64,000 bases of DNA from Rhodoplanes sp046000175 (GTDB taxonomy: Bacteria; Pseudomonadota; Alphaproteobacteria; Rhizobiales; Xanthobacteraceae). The stretch covers positions 62,001-126,000 of the forward strand of contig NZ_JBEOMB010000100.1 of NCBI RefSeq assembly GCF_046000175.1, given 5' to 3'. Both the position numbers and the translations under genes were made by a program. A model generated the notes under the pieces. The model was not told where the DNA came from. It worked only from the letters and a program-made list of their open reading frames with translations, and did not search any database. Shown piece by piece: positions 35,788 through 43,821 of this stretch (positions are counted from its first letter, which is position 1; the number at the start of each line of letters is the position of its first letter).

Positions 35788-36017
35788 GGTTTCACCCTTG
35801 GGGTCCGGGGGACCGCGGGCGAGGCGAGCGACCGCGCACGCGATCCGGATGACGAGATGCGACCGGCTGTCCGCCGCCCGGGAAACGGGCGCGGTGCGAT
35901 CGCCGATTCAGAAAAATTCGCAGAGCAGGACCGGAAGCCAGCCCCGGCCGGGGCGGCTGGCACGCGGCCGTGCCGACGTCGCTTCTTCGGGGGCGGCTCC
36001 AGGACTACGCCGACCTT

Positions 36018-36053
36018 GTGATAACGCAATTGAAATTAGTTTATTGCTACGAT
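36018..36053. promoter_or_regulatory. AT-rich island with imperfect dyad, candidate LysR site/promoter
   Basis: In an otherwise GC-rich gap, 36018-36053 is strikingly AT-rich (GTGATAACGCAATTGAAATT then AGTTTATTGCTACG). ATAAC at 36021 and GTTTAT at 36039 form an imperfect inverted repeat, and CAATTG is a small palindrome inside. It lies directly upstream of the lysR start and would also face the CitMHS operon, as expected for a divergently autoregulated LysR site. Confidence 0.4.
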
Positions 36054-36064
36054 AGGAGCCGATT

Positions 36065-36964
36065 ATGGACATCACCCTGCGTCAGATCCGGGCCTTCCTG
36101 GCGATCGTGCAGACCCGCAGCTTCACCAAGGCCGCGGCGCTCTTGCATCTGTCGCAGCCGGCCCTCACGGTGCAGATCAGGAATCTCGAGGCCGCGCTGG
36201 GCGTTCGGCTGCTCGACCGATCGAACCGCGCGGTCGAGATCACGCGGGTCGGGCTGGAGCTGATGCCGGTGCTGCAACGCACCGTGACGGATCTGGACGG
36301 GGCGCTCCTCGACATCCGCGAGATCGGCGCCGGCCGCCGCGGCACGGTGCGCATCGCCGCGCTGCCGAGCTTCGCGGCGTCGCTGCTGCCGCAGGTGATC
36401 CTCGCCTGCCGGCGCGACAATCCGGCGCTCGGCGTGCTGGTCCGCGACGCCATCGCGGCGCATGTCGTGGCCATGGTGCGCAGCGAGGAGGTCGATCTCG
36501 GCCTCACCGGCGGCGCCGTCGCCGACGCCGAGCTCGACGTGCTGCATCACACCACCGACCAGCTCTGCCTCGTCTATCCAGCCGACCATCCGATCGGGCG
36601 GAAACGCCGCATCGGCGTTCAGGATCTCGTCGATCTGCCGCTGATCCTGACCAATCCCGGCACCAGCCTGCGCGACGTGATCGACGCCGCGCTGCTCGGC
36701 ATCGGCCGCACGCCGACGCTCGCCTGCGAGGTCACCTACATGATGTCGGCCGTCGCCATGGTGCGGGCCGGGCTCGGCGTCACGGTGCTGCCGCGCTCGG
36801 CCCGCGAGGTGCGGGTCGAGCAGACGCTGCGCTCCAAGGCGATCGACGATCCGGCCTTCGTGCGCCCGGTGGCGCTGGTGAAGAAGAAGGGCCGCACCCT
36901 GCCGCCCGCCTCCGCCGCCTTCCTCGACGCGTGCATCGCTGCCATGCAGAAGATGGAGGGGTGA
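36065..36964 (+). CDS. LysR family transcriptional regulator
   Basis: A 299-residue LysR regulator. The N-terminal winged helix-turn-helix reads ITLRQIRAFLAIVQTRSFTK and AALLHLSQPALTVQIRNLEA; the effector domain (about 90-295) begins GTVRIAALPSFAASLLPQVI. AGGAG lies 6 bp before the ATG. Divergent orientation from the CitMHS-AtuA operon across 277 bp suggests that it controls that operon in response to the imported carboxylate or a metabolite of it. Confidence 0.93.
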   Translation: MDITLRQIRAFLAIVQTRSFTKAAALLHLSQPALTVQIRNLEAALGVRLLDRSNRAVEITRVGLELMPVLQRTVTDLDGALLDIREIGAGRRGTVRIAALPSFAASLLPQVILACRRDNPALGVLVRDAIAAHVVAMVRSEEVDLGLTGGAVADAELDVLHHTTDQLCLVYPADHPIGRKRRIGVQDLVDLPLILTNPGTSLRDVIDAALLGIGRTPTLACEVTYMMSAVAMVRAGLGVTVLPRSAREVRVEQTLRSKAIDDPAFVRPVALVKKKGRTLPPASAAFLDACIAAMQKMEG

Positions 36965-36997
36965 GGCAGAGCCTGCCGCAACATTCCGGCTTCCGGA

Positions 36998-37146
36998 GCC
37001 TCGTGTCCCGGACGCGGTGCAGCGCACCGCGAGCCGGGACCCAGCGCGATCAGGTGATGTGATTGTCGTGCGGATCGTCGCGTGGCCCTGGGTCCCGGCT
37101 CTGCGGCGCATCAGGCCTGCGGCCTGACGCGCCTTGTCCGGGACAT
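36998..37146. repeat. Composite dispersed repeat (B3-spacer-B2, inverted orientation)
   Basis: Module B3 (36998-37043: CCTCGTGTCCCGGACGCGG, hairpin GTGCAGCGCAC, ending GCCGGGACCCAG), a 42-bp spacer, then module B2 (37086-37146: CCCTGGGTCCCGGCTCTGCG, hairpin CAGGCCTGCGGCCTG, ending GCCTTGTCCGGGACATG). The same module order as at 7119-7305, inverted relative to 21152 and 54712. It lies between the convergent lysR and CNNM genes. Confidence 0.75.
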
Positions 37147-37168
37147 GCAGTCGGAGCCGAGCGTCGCC

Positions 37169-38461
37169 TCACCCCGCCGCGGGCGGCGTGAACAGGAGCT
37201 TGTCGACGCGGCGGCCGTCCATGTCGATCACCTCGACGCGCCAGTCGCCGACCGCGAAGGTGTCGCCCTCGGCGGGGATGCGGGCGAGGCGCTCGAGCGC
37301 CAGGCCGGCGGCGGTGTGGTACTCGCCCTCCGGCTCCGGCAGCCCGAACTTCGAGGCGAGCTCGTCGATCGGCACCCGGCCGTCCACCAGGAAGCTGCCG
37401 TCGGGCCGCGCCGTGATCTCCTCGGCCAGTGCCTCGTGCTCCTCCGGCAGGTCGCCGGCGATCGCCGAGAGGATGTCGTGCAGCGTCACGAGCCCGAGGA
37501 AGTCGCCGTACTCGTCGACCACGAAGGCGACGTGGACCGGCACCTTGCGGAACATCTCCAGCATGCGCAGCACGCTCACGTTCTCGGGCACGTAGACGGG
37601 CTCGCGCAGATGCGCCTCGACCTGCAGGCCCTTGCCGGCGATCAGATCGTCGACCAGGTCCTTCTTCTGCACGACGCCGAGCGGCCTGCCGAGATCGCCG
37701 GCGCGGGCGACGACGAGGCGGGAGTAGGGGCATTCGGCGACCTCGCGCGCCACCACGTCGGGCGGATCGTCGAGATCGATCCAGTAGACGTCGGGGCGCG
37801 GCGTCATCTCGGCGGCGACCGGTCGGTCGGCGAGCGCCAGCACGCCGTGGATCATCTGCTGCTCGACGATGTCGATCACGCCCGCCTCGGTGCCCTCGGC
37901 GATGGCGAATCGCACCTCCTCCTCGGTCACCGACGCGCCACCCCGCGCCGGCACGCCGAGCAGGCGCAGGAGACCGGCCGAGGAGCGTTCGAGGATCCAC
38001 ACGAACGGGCGGAACACGCTCGACAGAATCACCAGCGGGCGCGCCATCCGCGATGCGATGAGCTCGGGGGCCGAGAGCGCGACCTGCTTGGGCACCAGCT
38101 CGCCGAGCACGACCGAGAGCGACGTGATGGCGACGACGACCAGCACGACGGCGAGCTGGTTGCCGTAGGGTGCGACAAAGGGAAGCTCGTCGAGCACCGG
38201 ACCGAGCCGCTGGCCGAGCGTGGCACCGCCGAAGGCGCCGGACAGAATCCCGATCAGCGTGATGCCGACCTGCACGGCGGAGAGGAGGCGGCCCGGATCG
38301 TCGGCCAGCGCCAGCGCCTGCGCGGCGCCGGGGCGCCCCTCGTCGGCCATCTGCTGCAGGCGAATCCGCCGCGACGACACCACGGCGAGCTCCGCCATGG
38401 CGAAGAAGCCGTTCAGCCCGAACAGCACGAGCAGAACGGCGATTTCGAGAAATACGTCCAT
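37169..38461 (-). CDS. CNNM/HlyC-CorC family membrane protein with CBS pair
   Basis: A 430-residue protein. The N-terminal DUF21 domain (about 1-190) has four hydrophobic segments and MAELAVVSSRRIRLQQMADEG plus GELVPKQVALSAPE. Two CBS domains follow (about 205-330; MTPRPDVYWIDLDD, VAFVVDEYGDFLGLVTLHDI) and a CorC/HlyC C-terminal domain (345-425; DGSFLVDGRVPIDEL). Proteins of this type are linked to magnesium or cobalt export. It is an apparently single gene, flanked by a composite repeat and divergent from the aminotransferase. Confidence 0.92.
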   Translation of the reverse strand: MDVFLEIAVLLVLFGLNGFFAMAELAVVSSRRIRLQQMADEGRPGAAQALALADDPGRLLSAVQVGITLIGILSGAFGGATLGQRLGPVLDELPFVAPYGNQLAVVLVVVAITSLSVVLGELVPKQVALSAPELIASRMARPLVILSSVFRPFVWILERSSAGLLRLLGVPARGGASVTEEEVRFAIAEGTEAGVIDIVEQQMIHGVLALADRPVAAEMTPRPDVYWIDLDDPPDVVAREVAECPYSRLVVARAGDLGRPLGVVQKKDLVDDLIAGKGLQVEAHLREPVYVPENVSVLRMLEMFRKVPVHVAFVVDEYGDFLGLVTLHDILSAIAGDLPEEHEALAEEITARPDGSFLVDGRVPIDELASKFGLPEPEGEYHTAAGLALERLARIPAEGDTFAVGDWRVEVIDMDGRRVDKLLFTPPAAG

Positions 38462-38639
38462 GTCCTTAAGTTAGAGCCCCGATGGCCGAAAGGGAACGGC
38501 CGGAGTTAGGTGTCCGGTGCGCGGCGCCCGAGTTCCATCGCGTTCCGTTCGAGTCCCGCCCCGTACCGCGCCGCTCGCGTCCCCGAAGACTACCCGGTCC
38601 ACCGCCGAAGTTCCACGACCGACGTCGGACCACAACCGA

Positions 38640-38750
38640 GTCCCGAGACGACCCGCCCGAGACGACACGCGCAATACACCGCCCAAGACATCAACGTCCA
38701 AGACATCAACGCCCAAGACAAGCAACACCCATAACAAATCACAGGAGACC
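38640..38750 (+). promoter_or_regulatory. C/A-rich, G-poor leader with 15-bp tandem repeats
   Basis: Over 38661-38750 I count 37 A, 33 C, 14 G and 6 T, very different from the rest of the window. CCAAGACATCAACGT (38683-38697) is followed by CCAAGACATCAACGC (38698-38712) and a degenerate third unit. The RNA would be unstructured and resembles a Rho-loading (rut) region or a translation-enhancing leader of the aminotransferase gene. Confidence 0.45.
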
Positions 38751-38753
38751 AGG

Positions 38754-39935
38754 ATGCTCGAGACCGTGGCGAGCTTCGATCGTATCGGCGAGGAGAACGC
38801 CTTCGCGGTGCTGGCCCGCGCCACCGAGCTCGCGTCGAAAGGCCGCGATATCGTCAATCTCGGCATCGGCCAGCCGGACTTCCGCACGCCGGACCACATC
38901 GTCGAGGCGGCCGTGAAGGCGCTGCGCGACGGTGCCCACGGCTACACGCCGGCGGTCGGCATCCTGCCACTGCGCGAGGCGGTGGCGGCGGATCTGAACG
39001 CCCGCTACGGCGTCTCGGTGTCGCCCGCCGAGGTGATGATCATGCCGGGCGGCAAGCCCACCATGTTCATGTCGATCCTGATGTTCGGCGAGCCCGGCAT
39101 CGACATCCTGTATCCGGATCCGGGCTTCCCGATCTATCGTTCGATGATCGAGTTCACGGGCGCGCGGCCGATCCCGGTGCCGATTCGCGAAGAGAACGGC
39201 TTCGGCTTCTCGGCCGAGGAGACGCTGTCGCTGATCACGCCACGCACGCGGCTCTTGATTCTCAACTCGCCCGCCAACCCGACCGGCGGCGTCACGCCCA
39301 AGGCCGAGATCGACAAGCTGGTCGCCGGCCTCGCCAAGTGGCCGAAGGTCGCCGTGATGTCGGACGAGATCTACGACCACATGGTCTACGACGGCGAGAA
39401 GCACGTCTGCCTGCTGTCGTATCCGGAGATCCGCGACCGCCTGATCCTGCTCAACGGCTGGTCGAAGACCTACGCCATGACGGGCTGGCGACTCGGCTAT
39501 GCGATCTGGCCGGGCAAGCTCTACGACAACGCGCGCAAGCTCGCCGTCAACCTGCACTCCTGCGTCAACGCGGCGGCGCAATATGCCGGGCTCGCGGCGC
39601 TCACCGGCCCGCAGGACGCGGCCGAGGCGATGGTCGCCGAGTTCGACCGCCGGAGGAAGGTGGTGGTGGAAGGCCTCAACCGGCTGCCGGGCGTCAGCTG
39701 CGCGACTCCGAAGGGCGCCTTCTACGCGTTCCCCAACATCAAGGCGACGGGCTGGAAGGCGAAGCCGCTCGCCGCGGCGCTGCTCGACGACGCCGGCGTC
39801 GCGGTCATCGGCGGCCCCGACTTCGGCGTGCTCGGCGAGGGCTACATCCGCCTCTCCTACGCCAACTCCACCGAGAACATCCTTCGCGCGCTGGAGCGAA
39901 TGGGCACGTTCCTGGCCGACCGCAAGGCGGCGTAG
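38754..39935 (+). CDS. PLP-dependent class I/II aminotransferase
   Basis: A 393-residue fold-type I aminotransferase. VNLGIGQPDFRTPDHIVEAA and GYTPAVGILPLREAVAADL mark the N-terminal part; NSPANPTGGV, VMSDEIYDHMVYDG and the PLP-lysine motif NGWSKTYAMTGWRLGY follow; the C-terminal Arg is in YIRLSYANS. It transfers amino groups between an amino acid (aspartate-, alanine- or aromatic-type) and a 2-oxo acid; the exact substrate cannot be read by eye. ACAGGAGA lies just before ATG 38754. The leader is unusual: C/A-rich with 15-bp repeats. Confidence 0.9.
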   Translation: MLETVASFDRIGEENAFAVLARATELASKGRDIVNLGIGQPDFRTPDHIVEAAVKALRDGAHGYTPAVGILPLREAVAADLNARYGVSVSPAEVMIMPGGKPTMFMSILMFGEPGIDILYPDPGFPIYRSMIEFTGARPIPVPIREENGFGFSAEETLSLITPRTRLLILNSPANPTGGVTPKAEIDKLVAGLAKWPKVAVMSDEIYDHMVYDGEKHVCLLSYPEIRDRLILLNGWSKTYAMTGWRLGYAIWPGKLYDNARKLAVNLHSCVNAAAQYAGLAALTGPQDAAEAMVAEFDRRRKVVVEGLNRLPGVSCATPKGAFYAFPNIKATGWKAKPLAAALLDDAGVAVIGGPDFGVLGEGYIRLSYANSTENILRALERMGTFLADRKAA

Positions 39936-39966
39936 GGACGGCACCGCGGCCGCTGTGCCGTGCGGC

Positions 39967-40142
39967 CACCCCCCTCCCCATCCCTCCCCCACAAGGGGGA
40001 GGGAGCCGGTTGGGGCTCCGGCCATTCGACACAATGGCGCCAAGTCCTTCAGACGTTCGGACAGAGGCCTCTTCAAACCACGGCGCCTCGCCTCCAGCGT
40101 TCCCTCCCCCCTTGTGGGGGAGGGACAAGGAGGGGGGTGAGC
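39967..40142. repeat. Palindromic intergenic repeat, family E (copy 1)
   Basis: Outer arms CACCCCCCTCCCCATCCCTC and its inverse near 40124-40141, each next to a hairpin of the type CCTCCCCCACAAGGGGGAGG (39983-40002) and CCTCCCCCCTTGTGGGGGAG (40103-40121). The centre is unique. A relative lies at 63588-63682. It fills the gap between the convergent aminotransferase and sugar kinase genes. Confidence 0.72.
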
Positions 40143-40170
40143 CTCGTCCGCAGGCGTCTCCGTCAGAACC

Positions 40171-41151
40171 TCAATGCACCGCGCCCTCGGTGCGCGGCAT
40201 GATGGCGCCGCGGTGGCGGATCACCTTCGCGGCGAGGCGGTGGGCCTCGCCGGCCGCCTCGGCCGGCGGCTGGCCGGCGAGGCGGGCCGCCAGATAGCCG
40301 GCGTTGAAGCCGTCGCCGGCCGCCGTGGTGTCGACCGGCACCACCACCTCGGGCACCGGCACGTGCGAGTGGAACTGCTGCGCGTGGTGCTGCTCGGCCT
40401 GCGAGCCGGAGGCCTGCGCCGCCGCCGGGCTCGCCGCCGCGACGAGCGCGCCCTTGGCGCCGTTCTTCACCACGATCTCCTTGATGCCGAAGGCCTGCAT
40501 CCGCTCGATCGTCGCCTCGGGGCTCGGATCACCCCACAGCAGCGCTTCGTCCGCGAAGGTCGGCAGGGCGATGTCGACACGCTTGAGCGCCTCCATGTAG
40601 ACGGCGCGGGTGCGCCCCGCGTCGCCGGTCCAGCCGCGCGGCCGGAAATTGCCGTCGAACGCCACCTTGGCGCCCTGCTGGCGGGCCAGCTCGACCACCG
40701 CGAGGAAGCGGCCGATGCCTTCGTTGGTGTAGGTCGACAGCGTGATCCCGGAGAAATAGACGACGCGGGCGCCGAGGAGCCCTTCGGCGACCCGGCCCCA
40801 GTCCGGCAGCTCGAACAGGCGGCCGGCCGGCGCGCCGTCGCGCCAGGCGCTGAACACCGGCGTGCCGTCGCGCCCCGTGTCGGCCAGATAGAGGCCGGGC
40901 AGCCGGCCCGGAACGCGCAGAACCAGGTCGCCGCCGACGCCCTCGGCGGCGGCGAGCGCCATGATCTGGTCGGAATAGACGTCGTCGCCGAGCGCCGTCG
41001 CATGCGCCACCGGCACGCCGGCGCGCGCCAGATAGATGGCAGTCGAGAACACGTCACCGCCGCAGGAGAGCGCGAAGCGCCCGTCCGCACCGCGCGCCAG
41101 CTCGATCATGACCTCGCCGACCGTGACGACGCGGGTGCGGTTCTGGCTCAT
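40171..41151 (-). CDS. PfkB family sugar kinase (KDG kinase-like)
   Basis: A 326-residue ribokinase-fold kinase. It begins VVTVGEVMIELARGADGRFA, has SCGGDVFSTAIYLARAGVPV (substrate-binding Gly-Gly), VAFDGNFRPRGWTGDA, and the catalytic DTTAAGDGFNAGYLAARLAG. The FRPRGW and SCGGD elements are typical of 2-keto-3-deoxygluconate kinases, so KDG is the best guess. A His/Gln-rich insertion (SQAEQHHAQQFHSH, about residue 245) precedes the catalytic motif and is unusual. It starts 9 bp after the acyl-CoA dehydrogenase gene and is probably cotranscribed with it. Confidence 0.88.
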   Translation of the reverse strand: MSQNRTRVVTVGEVMIELARGADGRFALSCGGDVFSTAIYLARAGVPVAHATALGDDVYSDQIMALAAAEGVGGDLVLRVPGRLPGLYLADTGRDGTPVFSAWRDGAPAGRLFELPDWGRVAEGLLGARVVYFSGITLSTYTNEGIGRFLAVVELARQQGAKVAFDGNFRPRGWTGDAGRTRAVYMEALKRVDIALPTFADEALLWGDPSPEATIERMQAFGIKEIVVKNGAKGALVAAASPAAAQASGSQAEQHHAQQFHSHVPVPEVVVPVDTTAAGDGFNAGYLAARLAGQPPAEAAGEAHRLAAKVIRHRGAIMPRTEGAVH

Positions 41152-41159
41152 CGCGACAC

Positions 41160-42395
41160 TCAGCTTTCCGGGCCGGCGTAACGCCCGGCCGTATGGGGGA
41201 ACAGCGCCTTGACGATCTTCAGCTTCGAGATGTCCACCGTAGCGTCCATATGCAGAAAGATCGAGGCGTCGCGGAACAGTTTCTCGACGCCGAAGTCGAG
41301 CATCACCCCGTTGCCGCCGTGCAGCTCGAGCGCGTGCTGGGCGACCTTGAAGATCTCCTCCGAGGCGTAGACCTTCGCCATGTTGCACAGCGCGTCGGCG
41401 TCCGGATCCTTCTCGTCGACGGCGCGCGCCGCGCGGTCGAGCAGCGCCCGCACCGCCTCGAGCCGCGTCGCCATGTCGGCGAGCCGCAGCGCCACCGCCT
41501 GGTGCTTGATGAGAATGCGGCCGCCCTGCACGTAATTCTGCACGTAGTCGGCCGTCACCTCGAAGGCCCGCATGCCGACGCCGAGATTCTTGGCCGCCTG
41601 GATGATCTTGCCGGGCCTGAAATAGATGCCGGCGCGACCGAGCGAGTCGTTCTCGACGAGCAGATGGTCGTCGGGCACGAACATGTCCTCGAACACCAGC
41701 TCGCCGTTGTTCATGAAGCGGCAGCCCATGGTCTCGTTGCAGCGGGCGACCGTGAGCCCCGGCGTCTCGCGCGGCACCAGGAAGCTCGACGTGCCCTGGA
41801 GCATGCCGACCGCCGGGTTGGTGTTGGCGTAGACGACGTACAGCCCCGCATCGTAGCCGTTCGAGATGAACTGCTTGCGGCCGTTGATCACCCACCCGCC
41901 GCTTTTTCGCACGGCTCTGGTCTGCATGGCGGCCTCGGGGACGTTGTAGGGCAGCCAGCGGTCGGAGGCGCCGCGCGGCTCGGTGAGGCAGTGGGCGAGC
42001 AGGAACTGCGGGTCCTCCAGCAGACGGCCGAACCATTTCTTCTGCAGGTGCTCGGGCGCCACATGGCGCAGCAGCACGGCGACCTTCCAGTTCTGCACCA
42101 GCTTGTCGGCCAGCCCCGAATCGCCGCGCGCGATCTCCTCGGCGATCAGCGCGAAGGTGCCGACCTCGGTCGCCGGGTCGAGCTCGATGCCGCCGAACGC
42201 CTCCGGCACGCCGAGCGTGCGGATGCCGACCCGCTCGGCACCTTCGAGAATCTCGGGCGGCAGTCGGCTGTCCGGCCGCATGTCCCATTCGCGCTGCCAT
42301 TCGCGGCGGATGAACGGGAGGACGACGTCGTCGACGAAGGCGCGGCAGGAGGCGCGCATCAGGCGCTGCTCCTCCGAGAGGCGGGAGTCGGGCAT
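41160..42395 (-). CDS. Acyl-CoA dehydrogenase family protein with Asp at the catalytic position
   Basis: A 411-residue protein of the acyl-CoA dehydrogenase fold: N-terminal helices (SEEQRLMRASCRAFVDD), the flavin-binding middle domain (AHCLTEPRGASDR, GGWVINGRKQFISNG), and the C-terminal four-helix domain with LHGGNGVMLDFGVEKLFRDA. The segment that normally reads YEGT reads MDAT here (about residue 388), so the usual catalytic Glu is Asp. Activity may be low, altered or on an unusual substrate. The ATG is preceded by GAGGAAG. It leads a two-gene unit with a KDG-type kinase, a pairing I cannot explain. Confidence 0.88.
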   Translation of the reverse strand: MPDSRLSEEQRLMRASCRAFVDDVVLPFIRREWQREWDMRPDSRLPPEILEGAERVGIRTLGVPEAFGGIELDPATEVGTFALIAEEIARGDSGLADKLVQNWKVAVLLRHVAPEHLQKKWFGRLLEDPQFLLAHCLTEPRGASDRWLPYNVPEAAMQTRAVRKSGGWVINGRKQFISNGYDAGLYVVYANTNPAVGMLQGTSSFLVPRETPGLTVARCNETMGCRFMNNGELVFEDMFVPDDHLLVENDSLGRAGIYFRPGKIIQAAKNLGVGMRAFEVTADYVQNYVQGGRILIKHQAVALRLADMATRLEAVRALLDRAARAVDEKDPDADALCNMAKVYASEEIFKVAQHALELHGGNGVMLDFGVEKLFRDASIFLHMDATVDISKLKIVKALFPHTAGRYAGPES

Positions 42396-42587
42396 GCTTC
42401 CTCGCGGGTCGAGGCCGGGTTTCCCGGCCGGTTGTTATGACAAGCCGAGCATAGAGGGCCGGCGCGGCGGCCGGAAGCGGCGCGTTCGCGCGGGTGCCGG
42501 GGGCGAGACCGACGCTGCGCCCCGCCTGTCCGGGGGCTTGGCTCGCCGCCGAGGCGTCCCCTATATAGGGGCGGAACGGAGCTCCCC

Positions 42588-43685
42588 ATGACCGACAAAA
42601 TCCCCGTCACGGTCCTCACCGGCTATCTCGGTGCGGGCAAGACCACCCTCCTCAACCGCATCCTGTCGGAGCCGCACGGCTACCGGTTCGCCGTCATCGT
42701 CAACGAGTTCGGCGAGATCGGCATCGACAACGACCTCGTCGTCTCGGCCGACGAGGAGGTCTTCGAGATGAACAACGGCTGCCTGTGCTGCACGGTGCGG
42801 GGCGACCTCATCCGGATCATCGAGGGGCTGATGCGACGGCGCGGCAAGTTCGACGCCATCGTGGTGGAGACGACGGGGCTCGCCGATCCGGCGCCGGTGG
42901 CGCAGACCTTCTTCATGGACGCCGACGTCGGCAAGGCGGCCAAGCTCGACGCCGTGGTCACGGTCGCCGACGCCAAGTGGCTGCGCGACCGGCTGAAGGA
43001 CGCGCCCGAGGCGAAGAACCAGATCGCCTTCGCCGACGTCGTCCTGGTCAACAAGACCGATCTGGTCTCTCCCGCGGAGCTCCTCGACGTCGAGGCGCAT
43101 GTGCGCGCCATCAACCCCTACGCCAAGCTCCACCGCACCGAGCGCTGCAGCATCCCGATCGGCGAGGTTCTGGGCCGCAACGCCTTCGATCTCGACCGGA
43201 TTCTCGAGATCGAGCCGGCCTTCCTGGAGAAGGGCGACGATCATGATCACGATCATGCGCACGGCCACGCCCATGATCACGATCATCCCGACGGCTGCGA
43301 CTGCGGCCACGATCACGGCCACGACCATGATCACCACGATCACGGCCATCAGGCGCACGGCCACGGCGGCCTGAAGCACTATCACGACGAGCACATCCAG
43401 TCGCTGTCGATCAAGACCGCACGGCCGCTCGATCCGGACAAGTTCTTCCCCTGGCTGCAGACCCTGGTCGCCGAGGAAGGCGCGAAGATCCTGCGCTGCA
43501 AGGGCATCCTGGCGTTCAAGGACGATCCCGACCGGTTCGTCTTCCAGGGCGTCCACATGATCCTGGACGGCGACCACCAGCGCGCCTGGCGCGACGACGA
43601 GGCGCGCGAGAGCCGCCTCGTCTTCATCGGCCGCGAGCTGCCCGAAAAGCTGATCCGCGACGGTTTCGAAACCTGCTACGCCTGA
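42588..43685 (+). CDS. CobW/COG0523 GTPase with long His-rich loop (zinc chaperone type)
   Basis: A 365-residue G3E GTPase. Walker A is LTGYLGAGKTTLLNRILSE, the metal motif CLCC is at about residues 65-68, ETTGLADP is the Walker B region and VLVNKTDLV the base-recognition motif. About residues 217-270 form a loop with more than 20 histidines alternating with Asp/Gly, including a DCG-type Cys pair. The CobW C-terminal domain follows. Such proteins (ZNG/YeiR type) deliver zinc to client enzymes during zinc shortage. GAGCTCCCC lies before the ATG. The WD40 gene downstream is likely a functional partner. Confidence 0.93.
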   Translation: MTDKIPVTVLTGYLGAGKTTLLNRILSEPHGYRFAVIVNEFGEIGIDNDLVVSADEEVFEMNNGCLCCTVRGDLIRIIEGLMRRRGKFDAIVVETTGLADPAPVAQTFFMDADVGKAAKLDAVVTVADAKWLRDRLKDAPEAKNQIAFADVVLVNKTDLVSPAELLDVEAHVRAINPYAKLHRTERCSIPIGEVLGRNAFDLDRILEIEPAFLEKGDDHDHDHAHGHAHDHDHPDGCDCGHDHGHDHDHHDHGHQAHGHGGLKHYHDEHIQSLSIKTARPLDPDKFFPWLQTLVAEEGAKILRCKGILAFKDDPDRFVFQGVHMILDGDHQRAWRDDEARESRLVFIGRELPEKLIRDGFETCYA

Positions 43686-43717
43686 GGCCATGCCGTGACG
43701 TCGAGCCCCTCCGGACC

Positions 43718-43793
43718 GCTCGTCCCCGCGAAGGCGGGGACCCGGGGGCGACACGGCACGACGCCTGGATGCCCGCCTTCGCGGGCATGAGCG
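43718..43793. repeat. Palindromic intergenic repeat, family C (copy 1)
   Basis: CGCTCGTCCCCGCGAAGGCG and GGATGCCCGCCTTCGCGGGC are two palindromic modules separated by about 20 bp. The same modules in inverted order occur at 51598-51688. It lies between the cobW-type gene and the WD40 gene. Confidence 0.75.
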
Positions 43794-43821
43794 GAGTTCG
43801 GGGCGCTGCCCGGAGTTTCTC

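Noticed and set aside
43237..43398. Repetitive CATGATCACGAT-type DNA as a minisatellite
   Set aside because: It is in frame inside the COG0523 gene and encodes the His/Asp loop, so it is coding sequence.
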